Assembly: GCA_900557175.1 (NCBI GenBank)
Contig: USSL01000004.1
Location: 1 to 25,690 of the forward strand
Reading direction: 5' to 3'
Length of the DNA: 25,690 bases
DNA from: an uncultured Eubacteriales bacterium
GTDB lineage: Bacteria; Bacillota; Clostridia; Lachnospirales; Lachnospiraceae
A program made the translations under genes and the position numbers. Below, piece by piece: positions 15,293-23,907 of the stretch (its first letter is position 1; each line of letters opens with the position of its first letter). Below the pieces are notes generated by a model. That model was not told where the DNA came from. It saw only the letters and a program-made list of their open reading frames with translations, and ran no database searches.

Positions 15293-16981
15293 ATGAATAA
15301 AAAAAATGAAATTTATGTATTCGGCCATAAAAATCCTGATACAGATTCAATATGTGCGGCGATTTCCTGTGCTTATCTGAAAAATCAGATGGCAAAGGAA
15401 GCCGGAAACTGCGGCTATGAGGATTTAGGCAGTGTCGAGGCGGGCGCAGTCTATATTCCGAAGCGTGCCGGTGTGATTAATCCGGAAACCGAGTATGTGC
15501 TGAAGCGCTTCGGCGCTGAGGCGCCGTCATATACGGCTGATGTCAGACGTCAGGTCAGGGACATTAATATCCGGAAGCTTGACGGTATTAACGGGCGTGT
15601 GTCCTTAAAGCGCGCATGGATGGTTATGCGTGCGGTAAATACAGCGACATTGCCTGTTGTTGATGATGGGGGTTATCTTAAAGGCTTAATTACAATCGGT
15701 GATATTGCAAGAGCTTATATGGCTGTCTTTGACAATCGTATTTTAGGACAGGCAAAGACGCCTTATGAAAATATGCTGAATGCCTTAGACGGCACGATGC
15801 TTATTGGCGACAGGACAGGAACGATAACGGAGGGGAAGGTTGTTATTGCGACGACAAATGTGGAATTAATGCGTGAGCATGTCGATGAACATGACGTTGT
15901 TGTCCTTGGAAACCGGTATGAAACACAGCTTTGCGCCATTGAAAATAAGGCCGGCTGTATTATTGTGTGCGAGGGTGAGCCGGTATCGAGGACAATACGC
16001 AAGCTGGCGGAAAATGCCGGCTGTACAGTAATAAGCTCACCGCATGATACGTATACGGTTGCGAGACTTATTAACCAGAGTGTTCCGGTCAGCTATTTTA
16101 TGACGAAGGAGCATCTTGTGACCTTCAGAAAGCGGGAATTTGTGGAGGATATTAAAGGAACGATGACAAAGCTGCGTCACCGCGACTTTCCGATTGTCAC
16201 AAAGGACGGAAAGTTTGTCGGCATGATTTCAAGACGTTCCTTAATCAATATGCCGTGCAAGAAAATTATCCTTGTGGATCACAATGAAGCAGAGCAGGCA
16301 GTTGATGGACTTTTTGAGGCCGAGGTTGTTGAAATTATCGATCATCATAAGTTGTCAACAGTGGAGACGAGCCGTCCGGTATCGGTACGCAACCAGCCGG
16401 TTGGCTGTACGTCGACGATTATTTATCAGATGTTTATTGAAAATGAGGTTGAAATACCGCCGCAGATCGCCGGACTTTTATGTTCTGCCATTGTTTCAGA
16501 TACGCTTTTGTTCCGCTCACCGACATGTACACAGACTGACGAGGCGGCGGCACGGCGTCTTGCTGAAATTGCGGGCGTTGATATTGAAACGCTGGCCTCG
16601 GAGATGTTTAAGGCGGGCAGCAGCCTTGGTACAAAAAATGATGAGGAAATCTTTTATCAGGATTTCAAGCAGTTTACGGCAGGAAACGTACATTTTGGCG
16701 TTGGACAGATTATGGTTATGACTGAGGATGAGCAGCGGAATTTAAGAAATCGTATGCTGCCGTATATAAAGAAAAATACAGCGGGGCTTCATATGATTTT
16801 CTTTATGATTACAAATGTGCTTGAGGAGTCAACGCTGTTGCTGTTTAACGGCGGCCGCGCAAAGGAAATTATCGGAGACAGCTTTTCGGATGATGTCAAA
16901 GATCATGAAGTCTTTCTTCCGGGTGTTGTTTCAAGAAAGAAACAGATGGTGCCGCAGCTGATGGCTGCGCTTCAGCAGTAA
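15293..16981 (+). CDS. Manganese-dependent inorganic pyrophosphatase with CBS/DRTGG regulatory insert (copy 1)
   Basis: Family II (DHH) pyrophosphatase that hydrolyses PPi to drive biosynthesis; cytoplasmic, 562 residues. The metal-binding core is split by a regulatory insert: GHKNPDTDS (H12, D16, D18) at the start; CBS-DRTGG-CBS in the middle (about 95-320); then VDHNE (D329), DHHK (D350, H351, H352), SDTLLF (D403) and C-terminal SRKKQ. CBS pairs bind AMP, ADP or ATP, and the DRTGG type also binds Ap4A. The DRTGG signature is weakened here, with GNRYE at 206-210. A roughly 20-residue insertion (about 35-56) before KRAG is absent from copy 2. Copy 2 follows 12 bases on, so the two are co-transcribed. 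Confidence 0.93.
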   Translation: MNKKNEIYVFGHKNPDTDSICAAISCAYLKNQMAKEAGNCGYEDLGSVEAGAVYIPKRAGVINPETEYVLKRFGAEAPSYTADVRRQVRDINIRKLDGINGRVSLKRAWMVMRAVNTATLPVVDDGGYLKGLITIGDIARAYMAVFDNRILGQAKTPYENMLNALDGTMLIGDRTGTITEGKVVIATTNVELMREHVDEHDVVVLGNRYETQLCAIENKAGCIIVCEGEPVSRTIRKLAENAGCTVISSPHDTYTVARLINQSVPVSYFMTKEHLVTFRKREFVEDIKGTMTKLRHRDFPIVTKDGKFVGMISRRSLINMPCKKIILVDHNEAEQAVDGLFEAEVVEIIDHHKLSTVETSRPVSVRNQPVGCTSTIIYQMFIENEVEIPPQIAGLLCSAIVSDTLLFRSPTCTQTDEAAARRLAEIAGVDIETLASEMFKAGSSLGTKNDEEIFYQDFKQFTAGNVHFGVGQIMVMTEDEQRNLRNRMLPYIKKNTAGLHMIFFMITNVLEESTLLLFNGGRAKEIIGDSFSDDVKDHEVFLPGVVSRKKQMVPQLMAALQQ

Positions 16982-16993
16982 GGAGGCAGACAG

Positions 16994-18640
16994 ATGAAAC
17001 AAATAAAAGATGTTTATGTCATCGGGCATAAAAATCCCGATACGGATTCGATATGTTCTGCCATTGCTTACGCATGGCTTAAAAATCAGCTTGGCGAAAG
17101 ACATTATGTTGCGAAGCGTGCGGGACAGATCAGCTCAGAAACAGAGTTTGTTTTAAATTATTTTAAGTCGGATGTGCCGACATATATTAATGATGTGCGG
17201 GCGCAGGTGAAGGACGCTGTACTTGAAAGCGGAAAGACAGTCGGCAGAAATATGTCTTTAAAAAATGCATGGCAGATTTTAAAGGAAAATCATTTGGCAA
17301 CACTGGCGGTGATTGATGAGGAAAAGAAGTTTGAAGGTTTGATTACAGTCGGTGATATTGCCCGTTCATTTATGGGCGTGTATGACAATCGTATTTTATC
17401 CAATGCGAAGACGCCGTATAAAAATTTAGTGGAAACATTAGAGGGCGAGCTTGTTGTCGGCGATATCAGCCGCCGTGTGGAAAAGGGCAAGGTGCTTATT
17501 GCGGCAGCGAACCCCGATTTAATGGAAAAATATATTGATGAGGGCGATATTGTTATTTTAAGCGACCGGTACGAGTCCCAGCTTTGCGCGATCGAGATGA
17601 ACGCAAGCTGTCTGATTGTCTGCCTTGGTTCGGAAGTGTCTCCGGCTATTGTGGAACTTGCGCGGGAAAAGGGCTGTGCGATTATAAAGACGGATTATGA
17701 TACATTTATCGCGGCGCGGCTGATGAATCAGAGTATTCCGATTTCTTATTTTATGGTGCGTGATAATCTGATTACATTTAAGCCGGAGGAGTTTGCGGAG
17801 GATGTCCGCAAAATTATGGCTAACAAGCGTCACCGTGATTTTCCGGTGCTTGATGAAAATGATTGCTTTATCGGTATGCTGACACGCCACAGTCTGATTG
17901 AGATGGACAGAAAACAGTTGATTTTAGTCGATCATAACGAGCGGACACAGGCGGTTGACGGTATTGAGGATGCAGATATTCTTGAAATTGTCGATCATCA
18001 TAAGCTTGGCAATGTTGAGACGTTAAAGCCTGTCATGTTCAGAAATCAGCCGGTGGGCTGTACATCAACGATTATTTATCTGATGGCAAAGGAAAATGGT
18101 ATCGAGATACCGCCGCAGATTGCGGGGCTGATGTGCTCGGCCATTATTTCGGATACGCTTTTGTTCCGTTCGCCGACGTGTACGCCGGTAGATAAGCGGG
18201 CCGCCTGCCGTCTTGCTGAAATTGCCGGTATTGATGCCGAAAAATATGCGATGGAAATGTTTGATGCGGGAAGCAACCTGACGTCAAGAACAGATGAGGA
18301 AATTTTCTATCAGGATTTCAAGAAGTTTATTTCCGGCAGACATACTTACGGTGTCGGACAAATTACGTCCATGAACAAGGACGAGCTGTTAAAGGTGCGC
18401 GGCCGTATCGAGGCGTATATGGAAAATGTGCTTGAAAGCCGCGGACTTGAGATGGTTTACTTTATGCTGACAGATATTTTAGATGAGGCGACGGACTTGC
18501 TATGTGAAGGGCACAGCGCTGTCGAGACTGTCGAGCGCGCTTTCGGTGTTTCAGGTGAAAACGGCTGTGTTCATTTGGACGGCGTTGTTTCAAGAAAGAA
18601 GCAGCTGATTCCACGTCTTATGAATGAACTTCAGGGTTAG
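16994..18640 (+). CDS. Manganese-dependent inorganic pyrophosphatase with CBS/DRTGG regulatory insert (copy 2)
   Basis: Paralogue of the preceding gene, 548 residues, about half identical by eye, with the same order of core, CBS-DRTGG-CBS and core. Metal ligands are H12, D16, D18 (GHKNPDTDS), D313 (VDHNE), D334, H335, H336 (DHHK) and D388 (SDTLLF), all intact, with SRKKQ near the end. The DRTGG site reads SDRYESQL at 190-197 and so keeps its Asp-Arg, unlike copy 1. AAGGAGG precedes the ATG. Both copies look catalytically complete, so one may be tuned to different nucleotides or one may form mixed oligomers; that is inference. Confidence 0.93.
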   Translation: MKQIKDVYVIGHKNPDTDSICSAIAYAWLKNQLGERHYVAKRAGQISSETEFVLNYFKSDVPTYINDVRAQVKDAVLESGKTVGRNMSLKNAWQILKENHLATLAVIDEEKKFEGLITVGDIARSFMGVYDNRILSNAKTPYKNLVETLEGELVVGDISRRVEKGKVLIAAANPDLMEKYIDEGDIVILSDRYESQLCAIEMNASCLIVCLGSEVSPAIVELAREKGCAIIKTDYDTFIAARLMNQSIPISYFMVRDNLITFKPEEFAEDVRKIMANKRHRDFPVLDENDCFIGMLTRHSLIEMDRKQLILVDHNERTQAVDGIEDADILEIVDHHKLGNVETLKPVMFRNQPVGCTSTIIYLMAKENGIEIPPQIAGLMCSAIISDTLLFRSPTCTPVDKRAACRLAEIAGIDAEKYAMEMFDAGSNLTSRTDEEIFYQDFKKFISGRHTYGVGQITSMNKDELLKVRGRIEAYMENVLESRGLEMVYFMLTDILDEATDLLCEGHSAVETVERAFGVSGENGCVHLDGVVSRKKQLIPRLMNELQG

Positions 18641-18677
18641 ACTAAAAATTCAGGCTGGATTTTAAGGAGGAAAATAG

Positions 18678-19265
18678 ATGGCAAAGCAGCAGTGGAAGCC
18701 GGGCAATATGGTTTATCCCCTGCCGGCAGTGATGGTATCGTGTGCCGGTAAGGATGGCCGCCCGAATGTGATGACGGCGGCGTGGACGGGAACGATATGC
18801 TCGGATCCGGCGATGGTTTATGTTTCTGTGCGTAAGGAGCGTTTTTCGCACCATATGCTGATGGAAACGAAGGAATATGTCATTAATCTGACGACAGAGG
18901 CACTTGCAAAGGCAACCGATTATGTGGGTGTGAAGTCGGGCAGAGATATGGATAAATTTGAGGCAATGCATCTGACGCCGGTCATGGGCACATTAAAATA
19001 TGCGCCGATGATTGAGGAAAGTCCGGTATGTATCGAGTGTGAAGTGACTCAGGTGCTTGAGCTTGGCAGTCATGATATGTTTATTGCCAAAGTTAAAAAT
19101 GTTTATGCCGATGAAAAATATATGGATGAGACGGGCCGGTTTGATCTGGCGAAGGCAAAGCCGCTTGTTTATTCCCACGGACAGTATTACGGCGTCGGCC
19201 GCCATATCGGACGTTTCGGCTTTTCAGTGCAAAAAAAGCCGGTGAAAAAGGCAAAGAAAAAGTAG
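18678..19265 (+). CDS. Flavin reductase-like (FMN-binding split barrel) protein
   Basis: 195 residues of the flavoredoxin/flavin reductase family, which bind FMN non-covalently and pass electrons between a flavin and a partner. The family N terminus is seen (PGNMVYPLPAVMVSC), followed by NVMTAAWTGTICSDPAMVYVSV and the R-x-S/H-x-x-L-like RFSHHMLM. A very basic tail (KKPVKKAKKK) follows and may bind nucleic acid or acidic partners. AAGGAGG precedes the ATG by eight bases. It lies 37 bases after the pyrophosphatases and before dinB, so a common transcript is likely. The electron partner is unknown. Confidence 0.88.
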   Translation: MAKQQWKPGNMVYPLPAVMVSCAGKDGRPNVMTAAWTGTICSDPAMVYVSVRKERFSHHMLMETKEYVINLTTEALAKATDYVGVKSGRDMDKFEAMHLTPVMGTLKYAPMIEESPVCIECEVTQVLELGSHDMFIAKVKNVYADEKYMDETGRFDLAKAKPLVYSHGQYYGVGRHIGRFGFSVQKKPVKKAKKK

Positions 19266-19322
19266 CCCGGCGGAAAAAACAGGCAGCCGGTAAAAGTAAG
19301 CGGGCAGGAAGGGTGAGAGGCC

Positions 19323-20570
19323 GTGAAAAACAGTATCTGGTTTCATATTGACGTCAACAGTGCCTTTTTAAGCTGGACGGCGGTCGAGCTTTTAAAGGCC
19401 GGTGCGGCGGAGGATATACGGAAGGTGCCGTCAATTATCGGCGGCGATATGACAAAACGTCACGGCGTTGTCCTTGCAAAATCCACACCGGCAAAGGTCT
19501 ATGGTATTAAAACAGGCGAGCCGGTGACGGATGCCTATAAAAAATGTCCCCACTTGAAAAATTATCCGCCGGATCATCGGAAATATAAGGAATACAGTGA
19601 CCGCCTGATGAAGCTTTTATCAGAGTATTCGCCGGAAATTGTCCAGTACAGCATTGATGAATGTTTTTTGCGTTATGTGCCGGGAACAGATTGTGAGGCA
19701 CAGGCGCTGCGGGCGCAGGCTGTCGCGGACGCTTTCAAAATCAAGGACAGAATTTGCCGGGAGCTTTTGTTTACTGTGAATATCGGTATTTCTGAAAATA
19801 AACTGCTTGCAAAGATGGCATCGGATTTTGAAAAACCGGATAAGGTACATACACTTTTTCCGGAGGAAATTCAAAAGAAGATGTGGCCGCTGCCGGTGTC
19901 CGAGCTGTTTATGGTCGGCCGGGCGACGGCAGAAAAGCTAAGGCTTCTCGGAATTAAGACAATCGGAGATTTGGCAAAAACGGATGTTGGTATATTGACA
20001 GCCCATTTAAAGAGCCACGGAAAGACGATATGGGAGTTTGCCAACGGTATTGAAGGAACGCCGATTGACGGCCGGGCGCATACAGAAAATAAGGGAATCG
20101 GAAATATGACAACACTGTCGCAGGATTTATCAGACAAGACGGAAATTTTCGAGGTGCTCAGAGAGCTTGCAGAAAAGGTTGCCGGCCGCCTTCGGGCATC
20201 AGGACAGCAGGCGGGGCTTGTCTGCGTGGAAATTAAATATGCAGATTTTACGAAAGCGACCCATCAGATGCAGCTTTTATCACCGACAAACGTTTCAGAT
20301 ACAATTTACAGGGCTGCCTGCCGTCTTTTTGAGGAAGTGTGGAAGGGATATCCGGTGCGGCTGCTTGGCATACGCACATCCAAGCTTTCAAAAACCGGAC
20401 AGCAGCAGATGAATCTTTTTGATATGGCCAAAAGTGAGAAGATGCAAAAGCTTGATAAGGCGCTTGACGAGATCCGGGAGCGCTACGGCACATCGGCGGT
20501 TGTCCGCGGCAGCAAGATGCATGTTCAAAGGCTTGGCTGGGACAGTGAAATACCGGAGGATGATTTTTAG
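19323..20570 (+). CDS. Y-family DNA polymerase (DinB/Pol IV-like)
   Basis: Translesion DNA polymerase that copies past damaged bases; 415 residues. Metal-binding residues are D10 (HIDVNSAF) and D112/E113 (SIDECFL). The motif QQQMNLF at 360-366 is a sliding-clamp binding site, here internal rather than at the end, followed by a 49-residue tail with IRERYGTSAVVRGS, as in many clostridial PolY proteins. The start is a GTG with GAGAGG just ahead of it. No LexA-type operator was found nearby. The kinase gene begins directly after its stop codon, so the two are translationally linked. Whether it belongs to DinB or the UvrX/UmuC-like branch of Firmicutes cannot be settled by eye. Confidence 0.9.
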   Translation: MKNSIWFHIDVNSAFLSWTAVELLKAGAAEDIRKVPSIIGGDMTKRHGVVLAKSTPAKVYGIKTGEPVTDAYKKCPHLKNYPPDHRKYKEYSDRLMKLLSEYSPEIVQYSIDECFLRYVPGTDCEAQALRAQAVADAFKIKDRICRELLFTVNIGISENKLLAKMASDFEKPDKVHTLFPEEIQKKMWPLPVSELFMVGRATAEKLRLLGIKTIGDLAKTDVGILTAHLKSHGKTIWEFANGIEGTPIDGRAHTENKGIGNMTTLSQDLSDKTEIFEVLRELAEKVAGRLRASGQQAGLVCVEIKYADFTKATHQMQLLSPTNVSDTIYRAACRLFEEVWKGYPVRLLGIRTSKLSKTGQQQMNLFDMAKSEKMQKLDKALDEIRERYGTSAVVRGSKMHVQRLGWDSEIPEDDF

Positions 20571-21086
20571 ATGAATGATAAAAATATTGTACTTATAGGA
20601 ATGCCGGGGGCGGGAAAGAGTACCGTCGGCGTTGTGCTTGCTAAAATGCTCGGCTACAGCTTTGTAGATGCTGACCTTTTGATTCAGAATCAGGAAGGGG
20701 ATATTTTACAGCACCTTATTGAAAAACATGGAATTGATGGCTTTCTTGCCATTGAAAATCAGGTGAACAGAGATATTTCGGTGAAGCGGACCGTCATTGC
20801 CACAGGCGGCAGTGTCTGTTACTGCGATGAGGCGCTTCAGACAATGGCAGGCCACAGTCTGCGCGTTTATATACGTGTTTCCTACGAAGCACTGGAAAAA
20901 AGGCTCGGCAGTCTTTTAGAAAGAGGCGTCGTCATAAGAAAGGGCGCTACACTGAAGGATTTATATGATGAGCGTACGCCGCTTTATGAAAAATATGCGG
21001 ATTTGATAATTGATGTGGACGGTCTGACAATCGCGCAGGCTGTCGAAAAGATGAGTAAGGAAGTGAAAGCGGCACTTGGAAAATAA
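20571..21086 (+). CDS. Shikimate-kinase-like P-loop kinase (divergent)
   Basis: 171-residue nucleoside-monophosphate-kinase-type fold resembling AroK. Walker A GMPGAGKST (10-18) is perfect, and D33/D35 (VDADLLI) and the lid-end ERTPLYEKYADL (134-145) match. However, three shikimate-binding hallmarks differ: the GEExFR motif reads GIDGFLAIE, so the Arg that contacts shikimate is Leu59; the ATGGG loop is ATGGS (78-81), one Gly short; and RPLL in the lid is RGVV (118-121). It could be a weak or specialised shikimate kinase or a kinase for another small molecule. The gene starts with zero spacing after dinB, so it is co-translated. No other aro gene is in the window. AroK identity is therefore only moderate. 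Confidence 0.75.
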   Translation: MNDKNIVLIGMPGAGKSTVGVVLAKMLGYSFVDADLLIQNQEGDILQHLIEKHGIDGFLAIENQVNRDISVKRTVIATGGSVCYCDEALQTMAGHSLRVYIRVSYEALEKRLGSLLERGVVIRKGATLKDLYDERTPLYEKYADLIIDVDGLTIAQAVEKMSKEVKAALGK

Positions 21087-21110
21087 AGCTGCCGTGAAAG
21101 GTGTAGAAAG

Positions 21111-23750
21111 ATGTTTGGCACATTAAAGCAAAAAAAATCAGACAGAAAAAAGTTTGGATTATCGAAAGATAGTTTTGTCATGCGGCGGTTTTATTATCTG
21201 CTTGCATTTTTTATACCGCTTGTCATTGTGACGGCCGCGGATATTGCGCTCGGCATTCATCCGTTTGGCGACAGGGCGGTGCTTATTATCGACTCATATC
21301 ACCAGTATGCGCCGTTTTTTTCGGATTTTTATGATAAGATTGTCAATGGCGGCAGTCTGCTTTATTCATGGAACGGCGGCCTTGGCATTAATTTTTGGGC
21401 GATTACGGCATACTATCTGGCAAGCCCGTTAAATGCTCTGTTTTTGCTTGTGCCGAGAGCTTTTCTCATTGAAGTATTTACAATGATTATTATTCTGAAA
21501 ATTGCACTTTCAGGTTTAAGCTTTGCTTACTATATTAGTAAGCACTATAAAAAATATGATGTGACAATTGTTTATTTCAGTTTATTTTATGCTTTAAGCG
21601 GCTGGGTACTCGGCTATAACTGGAATATTATGTGGCTGGACTGTATTTTTATCTTCCCGCTTGTGATGCTCGGACTTGAAAAGCTGATGCGCGAAGGGAA
21701 GGGCTTTATGTACGGTGTTTCTCTTGCAGCCTGCATCATATGCAATTACTACATATCAATTATGGTATGTATATTTCTTGTGCTTTATTTCTTTGTACTG
21801 TTTATTCAGAAAAGAACAAAAAGCTTTAAACTGTTTTTGGACAGAGGGCTTAAGTTTGCCGGCTATTCGCTGCTTGCGGGCGCTGTGGGCGCAGTACTAT
21901 TGCTTCCGGCTTTCTTTGCGCTGATGCAGACACATTCGGCAGAATCAACCTTTCCGACGGTGTTTAAGTTTTATAAAAATTTTTGGGACATATTGTCACA
22001 GCATATGGCAATGGTTGAGCCGACGAGTCTTAGCGGTCTGCCAAATCTTTACTGCGGCGTCATTGTTATGATGTTTGTGATTTTATACTTATTCCGGCCG
22101 AAAACACCGGTCACCCATAAGGTGACAAAGTTGCTTCTGCTTGTTTTTATGATTTTCAGCTGCAATGTCAATTTTCTTGACTACATATGGCACGGCTTCC
22201 ATTATCCGAACAGCCTGCCAAACCGATTTACGTTTATTTACATCTTTATTTTGCTGACGATGTGCTATGAGGTCTTTCTCATGCTGCGCCGCTATAAAAT
22301 ATGGCAGTATTTTACGGCATTTATCGGCAGTATGGGCTTTGTTATGCTTGCCTATACTTATGGCAAGACAAAGAAGGAAATCTATGTCTATATTGTGACA
22401 ATGGCACTTTTGTGGGTTTACTTTATTTTAATGAATTTTTATAAGGCACGTCCGGATAAGACGCGGCTTCTTAAAAATGTATGGCTTTTTGTCCTTGTGA
22501 TTGAGGTTGCGGCCAATGCTATTTTCGGGCTTTTGTCTAACGGTTCGGTCAGTTATTCTGCTTATGTGAAGGATTTAAAGGCCTCAGAGGGCATCCATGA
22601 GCTGACGGATCATCAGGAGACGCTTTACCGGACGGAGCTCAATGAGTTTGCCGGGCGAAATAATGTGACATGGCTCGGTTTTAAGGGTGTGTCTATGTTT
22701 TCATCGACGGTGAGCGACGGCATTGATACGCTGATGGGCGATCTGGGGCTTTTTTCGGCGGTCAATAAATTCAGCTTTCAGGGCAGCACCGAGGTGACGG
22801 ATGCCATGCTGGATGTGAAGTATCTTCTTTCAAATACAAAAACAGATAATATACGTGATTTCAGATATTTGGGAACAGTGGAGGAAAAACACGTTTATGA
22901 AAATCCGCACGCGGTCGGCATCGGCTTTTTAGTCAATGACAGCTACGCTCAGTGGAATACAGCTTCTGTGCGTCCGTGGGAGGTACTTAACGATTTTGCA
23001 AGAAAGGCGGCAGGTCTTACTTCGGATATTTACACGGAAGAACTCATTACAGGCGAGCCTGCGGCAACCGGCGGTACAGTTATTAAAGAAGGCAATGGTG
23101 ATTACCGGTTTACAAAGGGCAGCGGCTCTGAGCATAAGCTTGTGTATACAATTAACGGTGCTCAGATGGCACACCGCTATATTTATTATAAGGCGCCGCA
23201 TATGGATAAGCTGACAGTCACTGCAGGAGGGACGACAAAAAGCTACTCCGATACAAGAGGCCACATTGTCGATATCGGCCGCTTCGGTGCGGGTGAGACA
23301 GTGACGCTGACCTTTGTGCTTGATGATGAATATTCAAGTGCCGATGTAGAGCTTTATATGTTCGGCACAGATGACAATGCACTGGCAGATTTTTATACTG
23401 CAATTGCGCGCTCGCCGTTTCAGGTGACAGCGTATTCCGATACAAAAATTACCGGCTATGCAGATGCTGCATTTGATGGTATTATGTATACATCCATTCC
23501 GTATGATGAAGGATGGACGGTGAGCGTTGACGGTGAGCCGGTTGAAATAAAAAGTGTTGCCGATGGCCTGCTCTATTTTGATATTGATGCAGGCAGGCAT
23601 GAAATTGAGATGACATACCGGCCGAAGGGCTTTACTGCCGGTTTTTATATATCGGCTGTTTCGTTGTTGATTTTCACGATACTTTATTTCAGAGGAAGAA
23701 CGAGAGAAATCAACATTGCCAAAAAGCGCCATGTCAGCGTAAAAAATTAG
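21111..23750 (+). CDS. YfhO-family multi-membrane-span protein
   Basis: 879 residues: a short basic cytoplasmic N terminus (to about 23), many membrane segments (about 27-500), a long outside domain (about 500-845), a final span (about 850-868) and a basic end. The IIDSYHQYAPFF segment at 59-70 places D61 in the first outside loop, as in GT-C-type glycosyltransferases. YfhO proteins in Bacillus and Listeria act in glycosylation of lipoteichoic acid on the outer membrane face, which is the likely role here. AAAGGTG is about eight bases before the ATG at 21111; an in-frame ATG at 21180 is the alternative. No terminator is visible at 23751-23780. The gene is the last of the run starting at the pyrophosphatases. 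Confidence 0.9.
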   Translation: MFGTLKQKKSDRKKFGLSKDSFVMRRFYYLLAFFIPLVIVTAADIALGIHPFGDRAVLIIDSYHQYAPFFSDFYDKIVNGGSLLYSWNGGLGINFWAITAYYLASPLNALFLLVPRAFLIEVFTMIIILKIALSGLSFAYYISKHYKKYDVTIVYFSLFYALSGWVLGYNWNIMWLDCIFIFPLVMLGLEKLMREGKGFMYGVSLAACIICNYYISIMVCIFLVLYFFVLFIQKRTKSFKLFLDRGLKFAGYSLLAGAVGAVLLLPAFFALMQTHSAESTFPTVFKFYKNFWDILSQHMAMVEPTSLSGLPNLYCGVIVMMFVILYLFRPKTPVTHKVTKLLLLVFMIFSCNVNFLDYIWHGFHYPNSLPNRFTFIYIFILLTMCYEVFLMLRRYKIWQYFTAFIGSMGFVMLAYTYGKTKKEIYVYIVTMALLWVYFILMNFYKARPDKTRLLKNVWLFVLVIEVAANAIFGLLSNGSVSYSAYVKDLKASEGIHELTDHQETLYRTELNEFAGRNNVTWLGFKGVSMFSSTVSDGIDTLMGDLGLFSAVNKFSFQGSTEVTDAMLDVKYLLSNTKTDNIRDFRYLGTVEEKHVYENPHAVGIGFLVNDSYAQWNTASVRPWEVLNDFARKAAGLTSDIYTEELITGEPAATGGTVIKEGNGDYRFTKGSGSEHKLVYTINGAQMAHRYIYYKAPHMDKLTVTAGGTTKSYSDTRGHIVDIGRFGAGETVTLTFVLDDEYSSADVELYMFGTDDNALADFYTAIARSPFQVTAYSDTKITGYADAAFDGIMYTSIPYDEGWTVSVDGEPVEIKSVADGLLYFDIDAGRHEIEMTYRPKGFTAGFYISAVSLLIFTILYFRGRTREINIAKKRHVSVKN

Positions 23751-23780
23751 TAATAAAATTCATGAAAATATAAAAAATAA

Positions 23781-23808
23781 TTTACAAACAGTCGAGATAT
23801 GCTATAAT
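23781..23808 (+). promoter_or_regulatory. murA promoter
   Basis: TTTACA (23781-23786), 16 bases, then perfect TATAAT (23803-23808) with a TGC extension, so probably strong. The predicted start falls at about 23815, inside the 12-base palindrome TATATGCATATA (23815-23826). The leader of about 90 bases includes a direct repeat GGGCGCT-GT-GGGCGCT around 23868-23883. Confidence 0.8.
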
Positions 23809-23907
23809 AATAACTATATGCATATATTATTTGAATGTGTATATTTGTAAGGAATACATCTGAAAAGGGCGCTGTGGGCGCTAAAAAGAAAAATTAAGAG
23901 GTGTGTA

